Part shown: piece by piece, positions 55,900 through 64,000 of the stretch | How the letters are laid out: each line of letters opens with the position of its first letter | Numbering within the stretch: the stretch's first letter is position 1 | Origin: Armigeres subalbatus | Taxonomy: Eukaryota; Arthropoda; Insecta; Diptera; Culicidae | NCBI RefSeq assembly: GCF_024139115.2 | Contig: NC_085140.1 | Coordinates: forward strand, 159,428,452 to 159,492,451 | Direction of reading: 5' to 3' | DNA length: 64,000 nucleotides | Program-made: the position numbers and the translations under genes | Notes under the pieces: generated by a model | Seen by the model: only the letters and a program-made list of their open reading frames with translations | Database searches by the model: none | What the model was told of the DNA's origin: nothing

Positions 55900-57612
55900 T
55901 TCATCTTCGTCTCACGTAAATAACATAAAAACTCAAAGGTGCAGCTCAATCGGGTTGTACGTAAAGATGACGTTGAACTACGGAGCTGTATATAATGTAC
56001 AGGTTTTCGACTTTTCTGTTCCATGAGACTGAAGCAAGCGTTTTCAAACCCAGGGTGAATCTGTTTTCGTTGTTTATCCTGTGCTCCTGAGATTGAGTGA
56101 GCTTTGCGATCCCTAGTGATGTATATTATTTTAAGACCAACATTTGAAAAGGGTGATGAAAATAAAATTTTCAAATAATCGAGGTTGAACAACACTCTCA
56201 AGCGAACACATATCCAAATTATCAATCGATAAAAACTCGTTAGAGAGTAAGTATTGTTCGATAATTGTATCTCGATTCGAAGCATTGATTAATACTACTT
56301 TTGAACTTATTTTCCCACATGACACCAAAACACAATGCCAAACATCCAATTGAACTTCATTGTTGACATTAAATTGGTATTAGCTACGTTTACATCTGAA
56401 TGATAATCAATTCCAAAATTTGAAAAGTTATCGCCGATAACAAATGAAAGACTTTTCACACCTGAAAAGTTATCAAATGATAATTCCAATAATTATCGTA
56501 TGAGAATGAGAGTACCGCTGCAACCGACGCAAACTGGGACCGAGACTAAGCACTATGTCAGTCTTAACGCTCGGTGCCTCATTACAGAAAAGCCCATCGT
56601 AAAAGCTAGGCTGTCAACGGCGTTTGTTGGTCAGGTCATCCTATGGAGGAAGTCAGAGTTGACGCGATGCAACACGACGCGACCAAAAAAAAAAGTTTGA
56701 GAGTTTATTGATAACAATTATAATAATTATTATTCCTTCAAATGAGTTGCGTCAGACTTTGCGTTTACTCCGACAGACACCTAGGAATCAGCAAAAAACG
56801 AGCCGAAGAAAGTTTACCAGAACTGGCAACAATAGACGTAAGCGAGAAGCTGTCGTCAAACGCCCCCAAGCTTTCGAGAGAAAACGCGCGTGTAACTTAG
56901 CAGAAATGAACTGCATCGGTTGAAAGCCCTCTAAGTTGCAATAACTTGACGTCTATGCTGGCTAGAGGTTTTCAGTCAGCCTTACGAACAATGGCGCAGA
57001 ATCCAGAGATGGCTGTTTTCGGGTGGGAAACATTCTCGACATAGTGTATCCATTGACTTTGCGACACAAGATGGTAAAGATGCAAAGACAGGCATAGAAA
57101 GCTTTCAATTAGTATCTAAAGAAATGCTAATAGATTGTTAAGTTGAAAAGCAGGCCAAGTTTCAGTTGGAATGTAGTGCTATGCAAGAAGAAGCTTGCGA
57201 TGCACTTACGAGATTGACTGATTCGCCGGAGCCGATTGCTAAACCGTTAGCATGTTTTCAAAAGTAAAGAATCATACATGTAAATATTGTAACACTGGAG
57301 TTGGTTTTCACGCGGAGGATATAAGCCGCGTAAATTAAAACAACGTAAAAAACTGCCTAAATCCCAGCATAAAAAAGCGATTCGTGTATAAAAAAACGGC
57401 GTGAAAAAAAGACTTCAGTGTACATCGGGTATGAAGCGTTGACTCTTCCTTGATCGAATGATCCAAGAAAATTGAAAATCCACCGGAAACGGCTAAGATA
57501 TTAACGATCAAAGTCTATCATATTTTCATGACGTTTTTCGAGTTTTTACAATCGTAAAGTGTACCACAATATAGAAAAGTCAGACGTATCTCTATGTAAA
57601 TTGCGTTCTATG
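55900..57612. repeat. 1.7-kb insertion in copy 2 containing dispersed repeats
   Basis: Copy 1 reads AAGCAATATGCTAGAGG continuously. In copy 2 the same sequence is split after AGCAATATG at 55,899 and resumes at TATGCTAGAGG at 57,609, giving a short TATG repeat at the junctions. Inside are the fragment shared with 1,739-1,845 and a diverged copy of the 6,541-7,410 repeat (56,510-57,545). Several minus-strand frames at 55,875-56,489 have no recognisable content. Confidence 0.65.
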
Positions 57613-57640
57613 CTAGAGGATTTTTTTTCCCTTTTTTAAT

Positions 57641-57656
57641 GAGAGAAGAAGGGAAA
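57641..57656 (+). other. Polypurine tract of copy 2
   Basis: GAGAGAAGAAGGGAAA directly precedes the 3' LTR. Identical to copy 1. Confidence 0.87.
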
Positions 57657-57832
57657 TGTGGGGTTTGAGTAAGTCACCATCAGCGTGCGATTATACATCA
57701 ACACCTCAGCGTGTCGAAGAGTGCGCAGCAAGCCATGACTCGGCCTCTTCTGGTCAGACCTCCGTGGCGTGCACACGCACCCACGGAGAGCTGCTGTCAT
57801 AACAGTTCGCTCCGGTCATTTGGGGCCACACA
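57657..57832 (+). repeat. 3' LTR of copy 2
   Basis: 176 bp, indistinguishable by eye from 53,386-53,561. Followed by GGGTC. Confidence 0.9.
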
Positions 57833-57864
57833 GGGTCAAAACGTTGTATATTTAGTTAAATATT

Positions 57865-58020
57865 GAAAATCGGTTTTTATATCAGTTTAAGACTGCAATA
57901 TCGAAAAACAACGATTCAACACTTAAAATTAGGAGAAAAAACATACAGTATCTTCAGCAAAATTTCTCAAAACACAATATTCTAAAACACTGTAAAAAAC
58001 CCGAACAAAAAAAAAAATAG
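57865..58020 (-). repeat. Inverted partner of 49,015-49,180
   Basis: Reverse complement of that segment with about 15-20% differences by eye. Ends in a poly-A-like run. Confidence 0.55.
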
Positions 58021-58030
58021 AAAAAAAGAC

Positions 58031-58562
58031 CCCGTACTTCTAACCGTTTTTGATTAAATTGCTTCTAGAATTTTTATAAAGAGTTTAAAAATTTTCTACG
58101 TATGCTTCCCCGTGCAATTTTATTCGAATATAATCTTTTCTGTTTCTTTTTCTTCATGCAACATTAGACTGCCAATTGGCGCTTTGATGTTCCACGAAGA
58201 AGAAGAATCAGAAAGACGATAATCGAAAAAATCTCCACGGGAAACCATACGGAGAAGTTTTGAAAACTCTTCTCAAAAATTCTAAAAGTAATTTAATTAA
58301 AAACGGTAAGCAGTACGGGGTTGGACTTTTCTTATACTGTGTTTTAAGTGTAATATTAAAAAATAAAATTTCGAATAGAAATATTGTGTTTATTATACAG
58401 TAGCAGAAAAGTCCAATCCCGCACTACTTACCGTTTTTAATTAAATTGCTTCTAGAATTTTTGATAAGAGTTTTAAAAACTTCTTCGTATGGTTTCCCGT
58501 GGAGATTTTTTGGATTATCATCTTTCTGTTTCTTCTTCTTCATGCAACATCAAAGCACCATT
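58031..58562. repeat. Foldback unit followed by a partial second copy
   Basis: ACCGTTTTTGATTAAATTGC at about 58,040 is mirrored by AATTTAATTAAAAACGGT at about 58,292, with arms of about 130 bp (also CTTCTTCATGCAACAT and GAAGAAGAAG). From about 58,380 the left arm appears again in direct orientation (ACCGTTTTTAATTAAATTGC, ATGGTTTCCCGTGGAGATTT, CTTCATGCAACATCAAAGC). GGGGTTGGACTTTTCT / AGAAAAGTCCAATCCCGC form a further inverted pair in the middle. Confidence 0.7.
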
Positions 58563-58731
58563 CGGGAAAACCCGTCGCAAGCAAAAGATCCGATCCGTGA
58601 AAGACACAGCTCCCAGTTCGGTTCGTTTGAACAACACGTTTCGCTAGAATCGGTTGCGACTGATCCGAATCGAGATCCGTGTCGCACGGTTCTGAGCTGG
58701 TAGCTAAGCTCTCGCTTCCGTGTCACACACG

Positions 58732-58935
58732 CTAACTTTCACCTACTCAGTGACTGAGTAAAATTGTATTGCTCTCTCTTTCTATCCCACGGAAATTTTA
58801 CTCAATTTCCGTCAAAAGCAGGACAATTCAAAGGTATGAGTAATCCTGCTTTTGACGGAAATTGAATAAAATTTCCGTGGGAAGAAATGAGACGGCAATA
58901 CAATTTTACTCAGTCACTGAGTAGGTGAAAGTTAG
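58732..58935. repeat. 204-bp foldback element
   Basis: Arms of about 90 bp: CTAACTTTCACCTACTCAGT ... TTTTGACGGAAATTGA mirrored as TCAATTTCCGTCAAAA ... ACTGAGTAGGTGAAAGTTAG, with a centre near 58,834. The arms differ by a small indel and a few bases. It would make a strong RNA hairpin. Confidence 0.85.
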
Positions 58936-59336
58936 AGTGCAGCAATTCCGAGCTGGACGACGACATGAGCTGAACTGAGAGTTGTTCGGATCTTCGGATC
59001 TTTTGCTTGGCAAGGTTCGTTCGCTACCGTACTACCACTATGCATCTTTTGTGTGTCCGTTTGTAGCGCCGAGTATGTGGGTATGGGTTTAGAAATCAAC
59101 GGCAGGCTAGTTGGATTATTTTTCTTGTGTGTTTTTATTCCTTCCTGCAGCAGAAATGATTTCTGTTGCTTGGCTAGATGCTGTCGCTTGGCTTGATGGT
59201 GCAAATAATAAACGTTCAGCACGTGCGCGGTACTGGACTGGAATGCTCATACAAGCTCGCTTGTGTTGTGTACCGCGAGCGTGGTAATTTCGTTTATGTT
59301 GTACAAAATACAACAGTGCGCGTACTCTAGTGCGTA

Positions 59337-59596
59337 CACCCAAAAAAATCTGCACGTTGTTTCCACCTGAAAAAGTACGTAGATTCTTTTCCACCTGAAA
59401 TTCACGTAACCTTTACCTGATTTGTCGATAGAATTTTCATTCTACGTGAAAATCGGGTAAGTTCTACCAGAGTTTTGGATAGAATTCACCGGACACGTAA
59501 GTTTCACCTGAATTTTCTGAAGCAGTTGCAGTTACGTGTGCACGTAAAATGTACCTGAAAATTCAGGTGGAAACAACGTTTAGATTATTTGGAGTG
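59337..59596. mobile_element. 260-bp MITE, TA duplication, long termini
   Basis: The left end CACCCAAAAAAATCTGCACG continues into TTGTTTCCACCTGAA; the right end is the imperfect inverse (TTCAGGTGGAAACAACGT ... TTGGAGTG), about 35 bp in all. TA lies at 59,335-59,336 and 59,597-59,598. The interior repeats ACCTGAA and ACGTAA words. No coding sequence. Confidence 0.8.
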
Positions 59597-59624
59597 TACG
59601 CTCGAGGCGATTTCTCTAGGCGCG

Positions 59625-59626
59625 TA

Positions 59627-59658
<32 letters not shown>

Positions 59659-59659
59659 A
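59625..59659. repeat. (TA)n microsatellite
   Basis: About 35 bp of TA with one C interruption. Confidence 0.95.
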
Positions 59660-59660
59660 T

Positions 59661-60637
59661 AGCCCTGTTTGTCTGTCCGGTGACTAGCCAATCAGACGCA
59701 GCACGCGGGGATATTCTCACAAAAATAAAATATTTGACACTTCAATTCTTTTTAACTATCAGATGGAGAAAACAAAACCAGTGACAACCAGACACAGAAC
59801 TTGATGAAAAAAATCACAGACAACAGACGTTGAAAATTTTAATTTTTTTAAATGCAGAAAAGAATCTATCACTCTTAAAATTGGAAAAAAAAACACTTGC
59901 CACGGGCGCTATTGCGTCCACAAAAAACTAGTTTGACAATAATGGGTTGCTGGGTTTCTTAAAAAAAAAAAAAAATCCACGGTTCATCAGCTCAATGTAA
60001 GGAAGCGAATCTTTCGAACAGCTCCTGAGCGGAGCGCCCATCTCTACTTTGGACTCCGCAAGACGCTAGTTTCAAGGAATTTGCGTTACTTACTGTAAAA
60101 GAGGTAATATTGAAATTGAAAACATTGGGATTTCAAAGAATTTTCTATAATAGTTAACTGAACGATGTGTTACGGGAGACCGGGGCTGATTGTCTGGGTT
60201 ACACTTTCCTATAAATTTGTGATTTTTTTTATCGATGAAGAAAAAATTTGGAAAAAAGTTATGAACAAAACAATAATGCGGCGGAGCAAATCGGCCACCC
60301 AAAATGTTAAAATAAGTGAAATACATCAAATGTATCAGAGGAAAATGTTTATAAGTGGAAAAAAACCGAGAATAATCAATCTAGCAGTGATTGTACCTGT
60401 CTGGTACGTTATTGAACAAGCCAAATAATCAACCAATATTCGAGCGTTATATAAAGCTTTGGAAGCGTTATAGCAAAGCTGCGTCTTAACTTACATGTAA
60501 TCAAATCTTGTGTTCCATTTATTGGACTAAAGTATAGAGATAATAAACTATAGAGGAAGATAGTCACTGGCGAAACATCTTTTGCTAGTGAGGATAGGGG
60601 ACTAAACGTCAACGAAGGAAAAGGAAAGGGAAATCAG
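59661..60637. other. No gene recognised
   Basis: Short frames only. At 60,171-60,190 GGGAGACCGGGGCTGATTG matches a word at 61,935-61,954 and may mark the end of another TA-type element, but I find no right end. Confidence 0.4.
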
Positions 60638-60639
60638 TA

Positions 60640-61453
60640 GGGGAAGGTGGGTAGACTTGATCCCCGGGGAGACTTGATCACCCCCTGTTTTATCGAGAAC
60701 TAAAGTAGTTTTGTTCTAGCGTATTTTTTAGTATAGATCCTCTAGACAAATGAACTTTATGTGGTGAGTTATTTTTTTGGATTGACAATCTTATTTAATC
60801 TGCAGGGCGGTTTGTATGTTTTGACCTTCCTAAAGATTTTTTTATTGGCCACGCAAAATTTGAATAACTTTTCATAACAGTGACCAAATGCTTTCGTTTT
60901 TTCACAGCACAAAGCCATAAATGTGCTTAATGATTAGTACTGATGAAAATGTGAACATTCCATTAAAGTTTTAGGATATTTGGATTTGAAGTTATTGCCT
61001 CAATATGGGGACATTTGATCCTCCATTAGTCACCCATACAAAAATTTGGCGAAAAAAATTCAAAAAAATATAAATCTGTTCACAGGCTTCTATTTTTTTG
61101 TAGATTTGAACGATTTGAACGATTTGATGAAGGGCTGTCAGGAAAAAATATTTATTGCATAGATATCATAGAAAGGGGGTCAAGTCTCCCCAAATTTTAA
61201 AATTGCATGTGCTGTAGAATTCAATAACAAAAATCGTTCATGTATACGCACAGCAATTCGAAAATTGCGCGTATTTTGAAGGAAAAAATCGATTGTGTAT
61301 CAATAACAACAATAATTTAAGGACTGTCATACATCAGTAAAGTTAAATACTATATTTCTTAGAGAGTCTGTGTGGAAATCGCGTATGTTTATTTATTTTT
61401 GGCTGTGATACATCAGATATTAGAAAAGGGGATCAAGTCTACCCAGTCTCCCC
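60640..61453. mobile_element. 814-bp MITE, second copy of the 2,302-3,197 family, inverted
   Basis: Left end GGGGAAGGTGGGTAGACTTG, right end AGTCTACCCAGTCTCCCC, with TA at 60,638-60,639 and 61,454-61,455. In reverse complement it follows the first copy through TCTCGATAAAACAGGGGGTG, CATAAATGTGCTTAATGATT and TCATACATCAGTAAAGTTAA, with scattered differences and some missing sequence (814 against 896 bp). Non-coding. Confidence 0.88.
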
Positions 61454-61455
61454 TA

Positions 61456-62191
61456 CGTTTTGACAGTTGTCTACCCAACGTGTTTGAGAACGAGAACAAA
61501 GGGAACCGCAGTGACAATCGTCCTCTATACTATATTACCTCTATTGACTAAAGTCACTGGATTCTGTTTTTACGCTATTTACATTTTCTCAATTTTGCAC
61601 TCATCCTAAATGTTTGACGCATTTTAATTACCAGACTTTGACTTTGACTGGCAAATTGAAGTCACACGATCGAAATTACGAGCAAAAAAAATCGTGTAAA
61701 AACAGAATTTTGTGTACATACTAAATTGTACAGAAGAGCTTGCATGAGTTGATGCTGCAAGACATTTAGCAGACATTATTTAGACATATTATGACTCAAT
61801 CACTGCTTTTCATAACTATTTTAATAGTTAGATTTTCTTGGCATTCGCTTTCGTTGTGAAATTCAATAGTGGTTAACTACGATTTATTCTCTGTCGAATA
61901 TAACTTGTTGTGAAAGAATCGATTAAGAATTAGGGGAGACCGGGGCTGATTGGCCGAAGGAGCAGGTTAGCGGAGTGTCTTTTGTGAAAATGCTTTAAGA
62001 CGATTTCAAGGCGCATTATTTGGTGGGGTATGAGATCGCCCATGTACGGAAGTAATTTCAGATATTTTTTATTTCCGTTGGCACAGGACCACGTTTTTTG
62101 ATGTTTTAGCGCTAGTGAATACATTTATGTTGTGGTAAAGTAATCATATATCTATCATACTGTGAGGAAAATTGGCTAATGTTTTTAATGG
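61456..62191. other. No gene recognised
   Basis: Contains TAGGGGAGACCGGGGCTGATTG at 61,933-61,954, a GGGGAGACC terminus after TA like the other MITEs here, without an identified right end. Otherwise AT-rich. Confidence 0.4.
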
Positions 62192-62264
62192 CCACTGCAC
62201 ACTCACACACACATACACACTCACACACACATACATACATACACACATACATACATGCACACAG
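62192..62264. repeat. (CA)n/(CATA)n microsatellite
   Basis: About 70 bp of mixed CACA and CATA units. It borders the 3' side of the non-LTR fragment, as often seen for R1/LOA-type tails (inference). Confidence 0.9.
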
Positions 62265-62419
62265 ACTTATAGACATTCGCTCAATTCGTCGAGCAGAGTC
62301 GTTTGGTATGAGCTTTGTTTCGGAAACAAGCCTTCGACGATCCTGGCTGTTCATCCTGTCCTATCCATCACTATTTTAAATCCATCAACCTACACACTAC
62401 ACAGTTTCCCAAAGAATGC

Positions 62420-62971
62420 TCTCTTACTACATTTTTATCTCGTAGTTCCGAGCTCTACTAGCTGTCTGGAAAACCCGTAGTCTTTAAAGCCTATCCACAT
62501 CGGTTCTGGCACGTTGCAAAATTCTTTTTACCCTAGGACAGAATCTGCAAAGGTAAGAAATCGTGCTCATCTACCTGTACACCGGTTAGCAGTTGCCAGT
62601 TGGCTTAGTTCTCTTAGGCATTGTTACGTCGTATGTTGGTGTCAAGGCATCGAATAACTCATCGCATCACCATCGTCATCCCGGATCAACTTTACTGACT
62701 TGGTATAACTGACCATAAAACATACTTCCTGATGGTTGATGGAAGTATACCCTTCATAAACCCTCTATTTAGGCTCTACTGGCTATCCCGTGCTGCATAA
62801 TGTCACACCATGTTTCGCCGCACGGTTTTCTGAACGTTGACTCGTGTCGCGCGTTCAGTAGGAATACGTTCAGCCTCGCTAAAGGCTCTAGCAGGATATG
62901 ACTTCTACCGCTAGTGAACCGGGATCCCCAGTCCATTGCCAATGCGTTCAAGTCACCTGCCTTTTAATATT
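62420..62971 (-). pseudogene. Non-LTR retrotransposon ORF2 fragment: end of the APE endonuclease and linker
   Basis: On the minus strand GDLNALAMDWGSR (62,900-62,962) matches the GDFNAW-x-x-WGS block of APE-type endonucleases, followed by LLEPLARLNVFLLN and TFRKPCGETWCDI (pattern STPTF-x-x-x-x-x-SVIDLT). Further on, in broken frames, are ALTPTYDVTMPKR and KRILQRARTDVDRL, resembling the linker before RT in R1/LOA/Loner-type elements. RT itself is absent. This is a different lineage from the 1.9-4.4 kb fragment. Stops and frame changes show decay. Confidence 0.75.
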
Positions 62972-63178
62972 GTTGATTCAAACCTTCTAAAGTAAGATGA
63001 AACATGGACGTTTTTGTTCAATTTTAAATTGTGTACCAAGTTTACAACATGAGGATCTGATATTCCATGCAGATAAAGAACTTTCCGATAGCTTTCTTAT
63101 GTACTACATAAGATGGTGTCGTTTTGAGAAGTGTCCGGTATTGGGAGATGTCCGGCGCTGAGGTATCTCCTCGTTTTA

Positions 63179-63461
63179 GGGGAGAACATTCCAAAATGCA
63201 CTTCTTAAGCTTTCTCGATGTTTTTACCAAAAAAAAATGGGGTTGGTGCCCAAAAAGGGTTTATTCCACAAGACCAATGGCTGGGATAATTGTTTGTTTT
63301 TTCTCAAAACGACAATATTACCGGTGAGGTGGAAGAATCGCATATCGTTAAATTTGAGTTAATATTTTTTCCATTGCAGTTCAACAATGAATAACAATGA
63401 ATAAATGATTATATAAGTGCGGTCATTTTGTCCCATGGGTGCGTTATGCATTGTTCTCCCC
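63179..63461. mobile_element. 283-bp MITE, GGGGAGAACA termini, TA duplication
   Basis: Left end GGGGAGAACATTCC, right end GCATTGTTCTCCCC, a 10-bp inverted terminal repeat, with TA at 63,177-63,178 and 63,462-63,463. Interior non-coding. Confidence 0.7.
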
Positions 63462-63463
63462 TA

Positions 63464-64000
63464 GTTAAATATCTCAAGAGTATCATTTTACCGGCGTAGT
63501 CACCTTGTACGTGCATGGAGACGCATGGTGGGTCACCATGGTGTTTGCATGTCGAATCAAAGACTTTCAATATTTTGCAATCTTTTCTGTTTGACATCTC
63601 TGATTTTTAAATATTTTATGTACATAACATTGAATGCTTATCTTATTGAAAACATAAAACGAGGAGGTGTTGAAGATCCTTGTAGGAAAAATCTAAAAAA
63701 AAAAAATATTTCGTGATATTCGTATGAAATCAAATGAACCGTAGATTTTCTCAATTTTTCTTGCATTTAGCACTTTTTATGATATGATATGTAAACATGA
63801 CAATAGATTAATTGCTTCAGTAGCACAAAAATTTAGATTTTTAGCACATTTTTTCCTCTGTTATTGTTTTTATTTCAACTGTTAAACGACTAAAACGTTC
63901 TCAAACTTTACTGGGGCTTATAGTCTGCTCCATCCATTCAAATATGTTGCACATTTTTATGAAGTGTAACATTCCTGCAGCTAGCAGCCCTACTTATAAC
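63464..64000. other. No gene recognised
   Basis: AT-rich sequence up to the window edge, without identifiable features. Confidence 0.4.

Larger units (their letters stand above)
53386..57832 (+). mobile_element. LARD/TRIM-like LTR retrotransposon, copy 2 (4,447 bp with nested insertions)
   Basis: Same family as 50,406-52,953, in opposite orientation, with the two 5' LTRs facing each other 432 bp apart. By eye the two 176-bp LTRs are identical. The primer site is perfect and the polypurine tract is GAGAGAAGAAGGGAAA. Flanking 5-mers GGGTT and GGGTC are an imperfect target duplication. Two insertions enlarge it: a foldback element (53,687-53,967) and a 1.7-kb segment (55,900-57,612). The 51-bp array is longer than in copy 1 (about eleven units against four). 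It has no gag or pol. Identical LTRs with nested insertions inside is unexpected and may reflect LTR gene conversion. Confidence 0.88.

Noticed and set aside
50406..57832. The four 176-bp repeats as independent MITEs
   Set aside because: Each pair is in direct orientation with a polypurine tract and primer site at the right places, and the 5-bp duplication lies outside the pair, not around single repeats.
60171..61954. A MITE bounded by the two GGGAGACCGGGGCTGATTG words
   Set aside because: Both words are in the same orientation, so they are not inverted termini, and no matching right end was found.

Overview
The window looks like repeat-rich, gene-poor chromosomal DNA from a mosquito, most likely a culicine such as Aedes. 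I base this on the AT-rich background, the dense miniature inverted-repeat elements (MITEs) with TA or 8-bp target duplications, the decayed non-LTR retrotransposons, the long-LTR Ty3/gypsy element and a 47.1-47.4 kb repeat that I recall as common in Aedes. I recognise no intact host protein-coding gene. Nearly everything I can support is a mobile element, a satellite or a relic of one.

Region by region. 1-10.2 kb holds a decayed endonuclease/reverse-transcriptase non-LTR element split by a TA-inserted MITE, further MITEs, and a 977-bp insertion with a 14-bp target duplication that carries two tRNA-shaped sequences. 10.21-19.61 kb is one uninterrupted 9.4-kb array of TTTGGATTGG-type decamers and 11-mers; its long open frames are artefacts of the repeat. 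19.6-27.0 kb is mostly unassigned DNA with MITEs, a foldback element and a degenerate GGAATTCCTCC-like repeat. 27,036-40,858 is a 13.8-kb Ty3/gypsy-type LTR retrotransposon on the minus strand. It has 2.2-kb LTRs, a 4-bp target duplication (AGGT), a tRNA-Lys-type primer site, and gag and pol broken by frameshifts. A 1,852-bp hAT transposon sits inside gag. The degenerate GGAATTCCTCC repeat resumes on the far side of this element.

42-50 kb holds tandem inverted-terminal-repeat units, a hAT MITE and several dispersed repeats. The most unusual object is at 50.4-57.8 kb: two head-to-head copies of a small, apparently non-coding LTR retrotransposon (TRIM/LARD type). Each has 176-bp TGTG...CACA LTRs, a tRNA-Arg-type primer binding site and a 16-nt polypurine tract. 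One copy has a perfect 5-bp target duplication. The interior carries a 51-bp tandem repeat whose length keeps a 17-residue peptide register open, and a degenerate stretch built from the same TTTGGATTGG motif as the giant array. 57.8-64 kb holds foldback elements, more TA MITEs and a fragment of a second non-LTR retrotransposon.

The window records layered insertion: MITE into non-LTR element, hAT into gypsy gag, gypsy into a degenerate repeat, and foldback and dispersed repeats into the LARD-like copy. All similarities between copies were judged by eye. tRNA matches and family names come from memory and need database confirmation.
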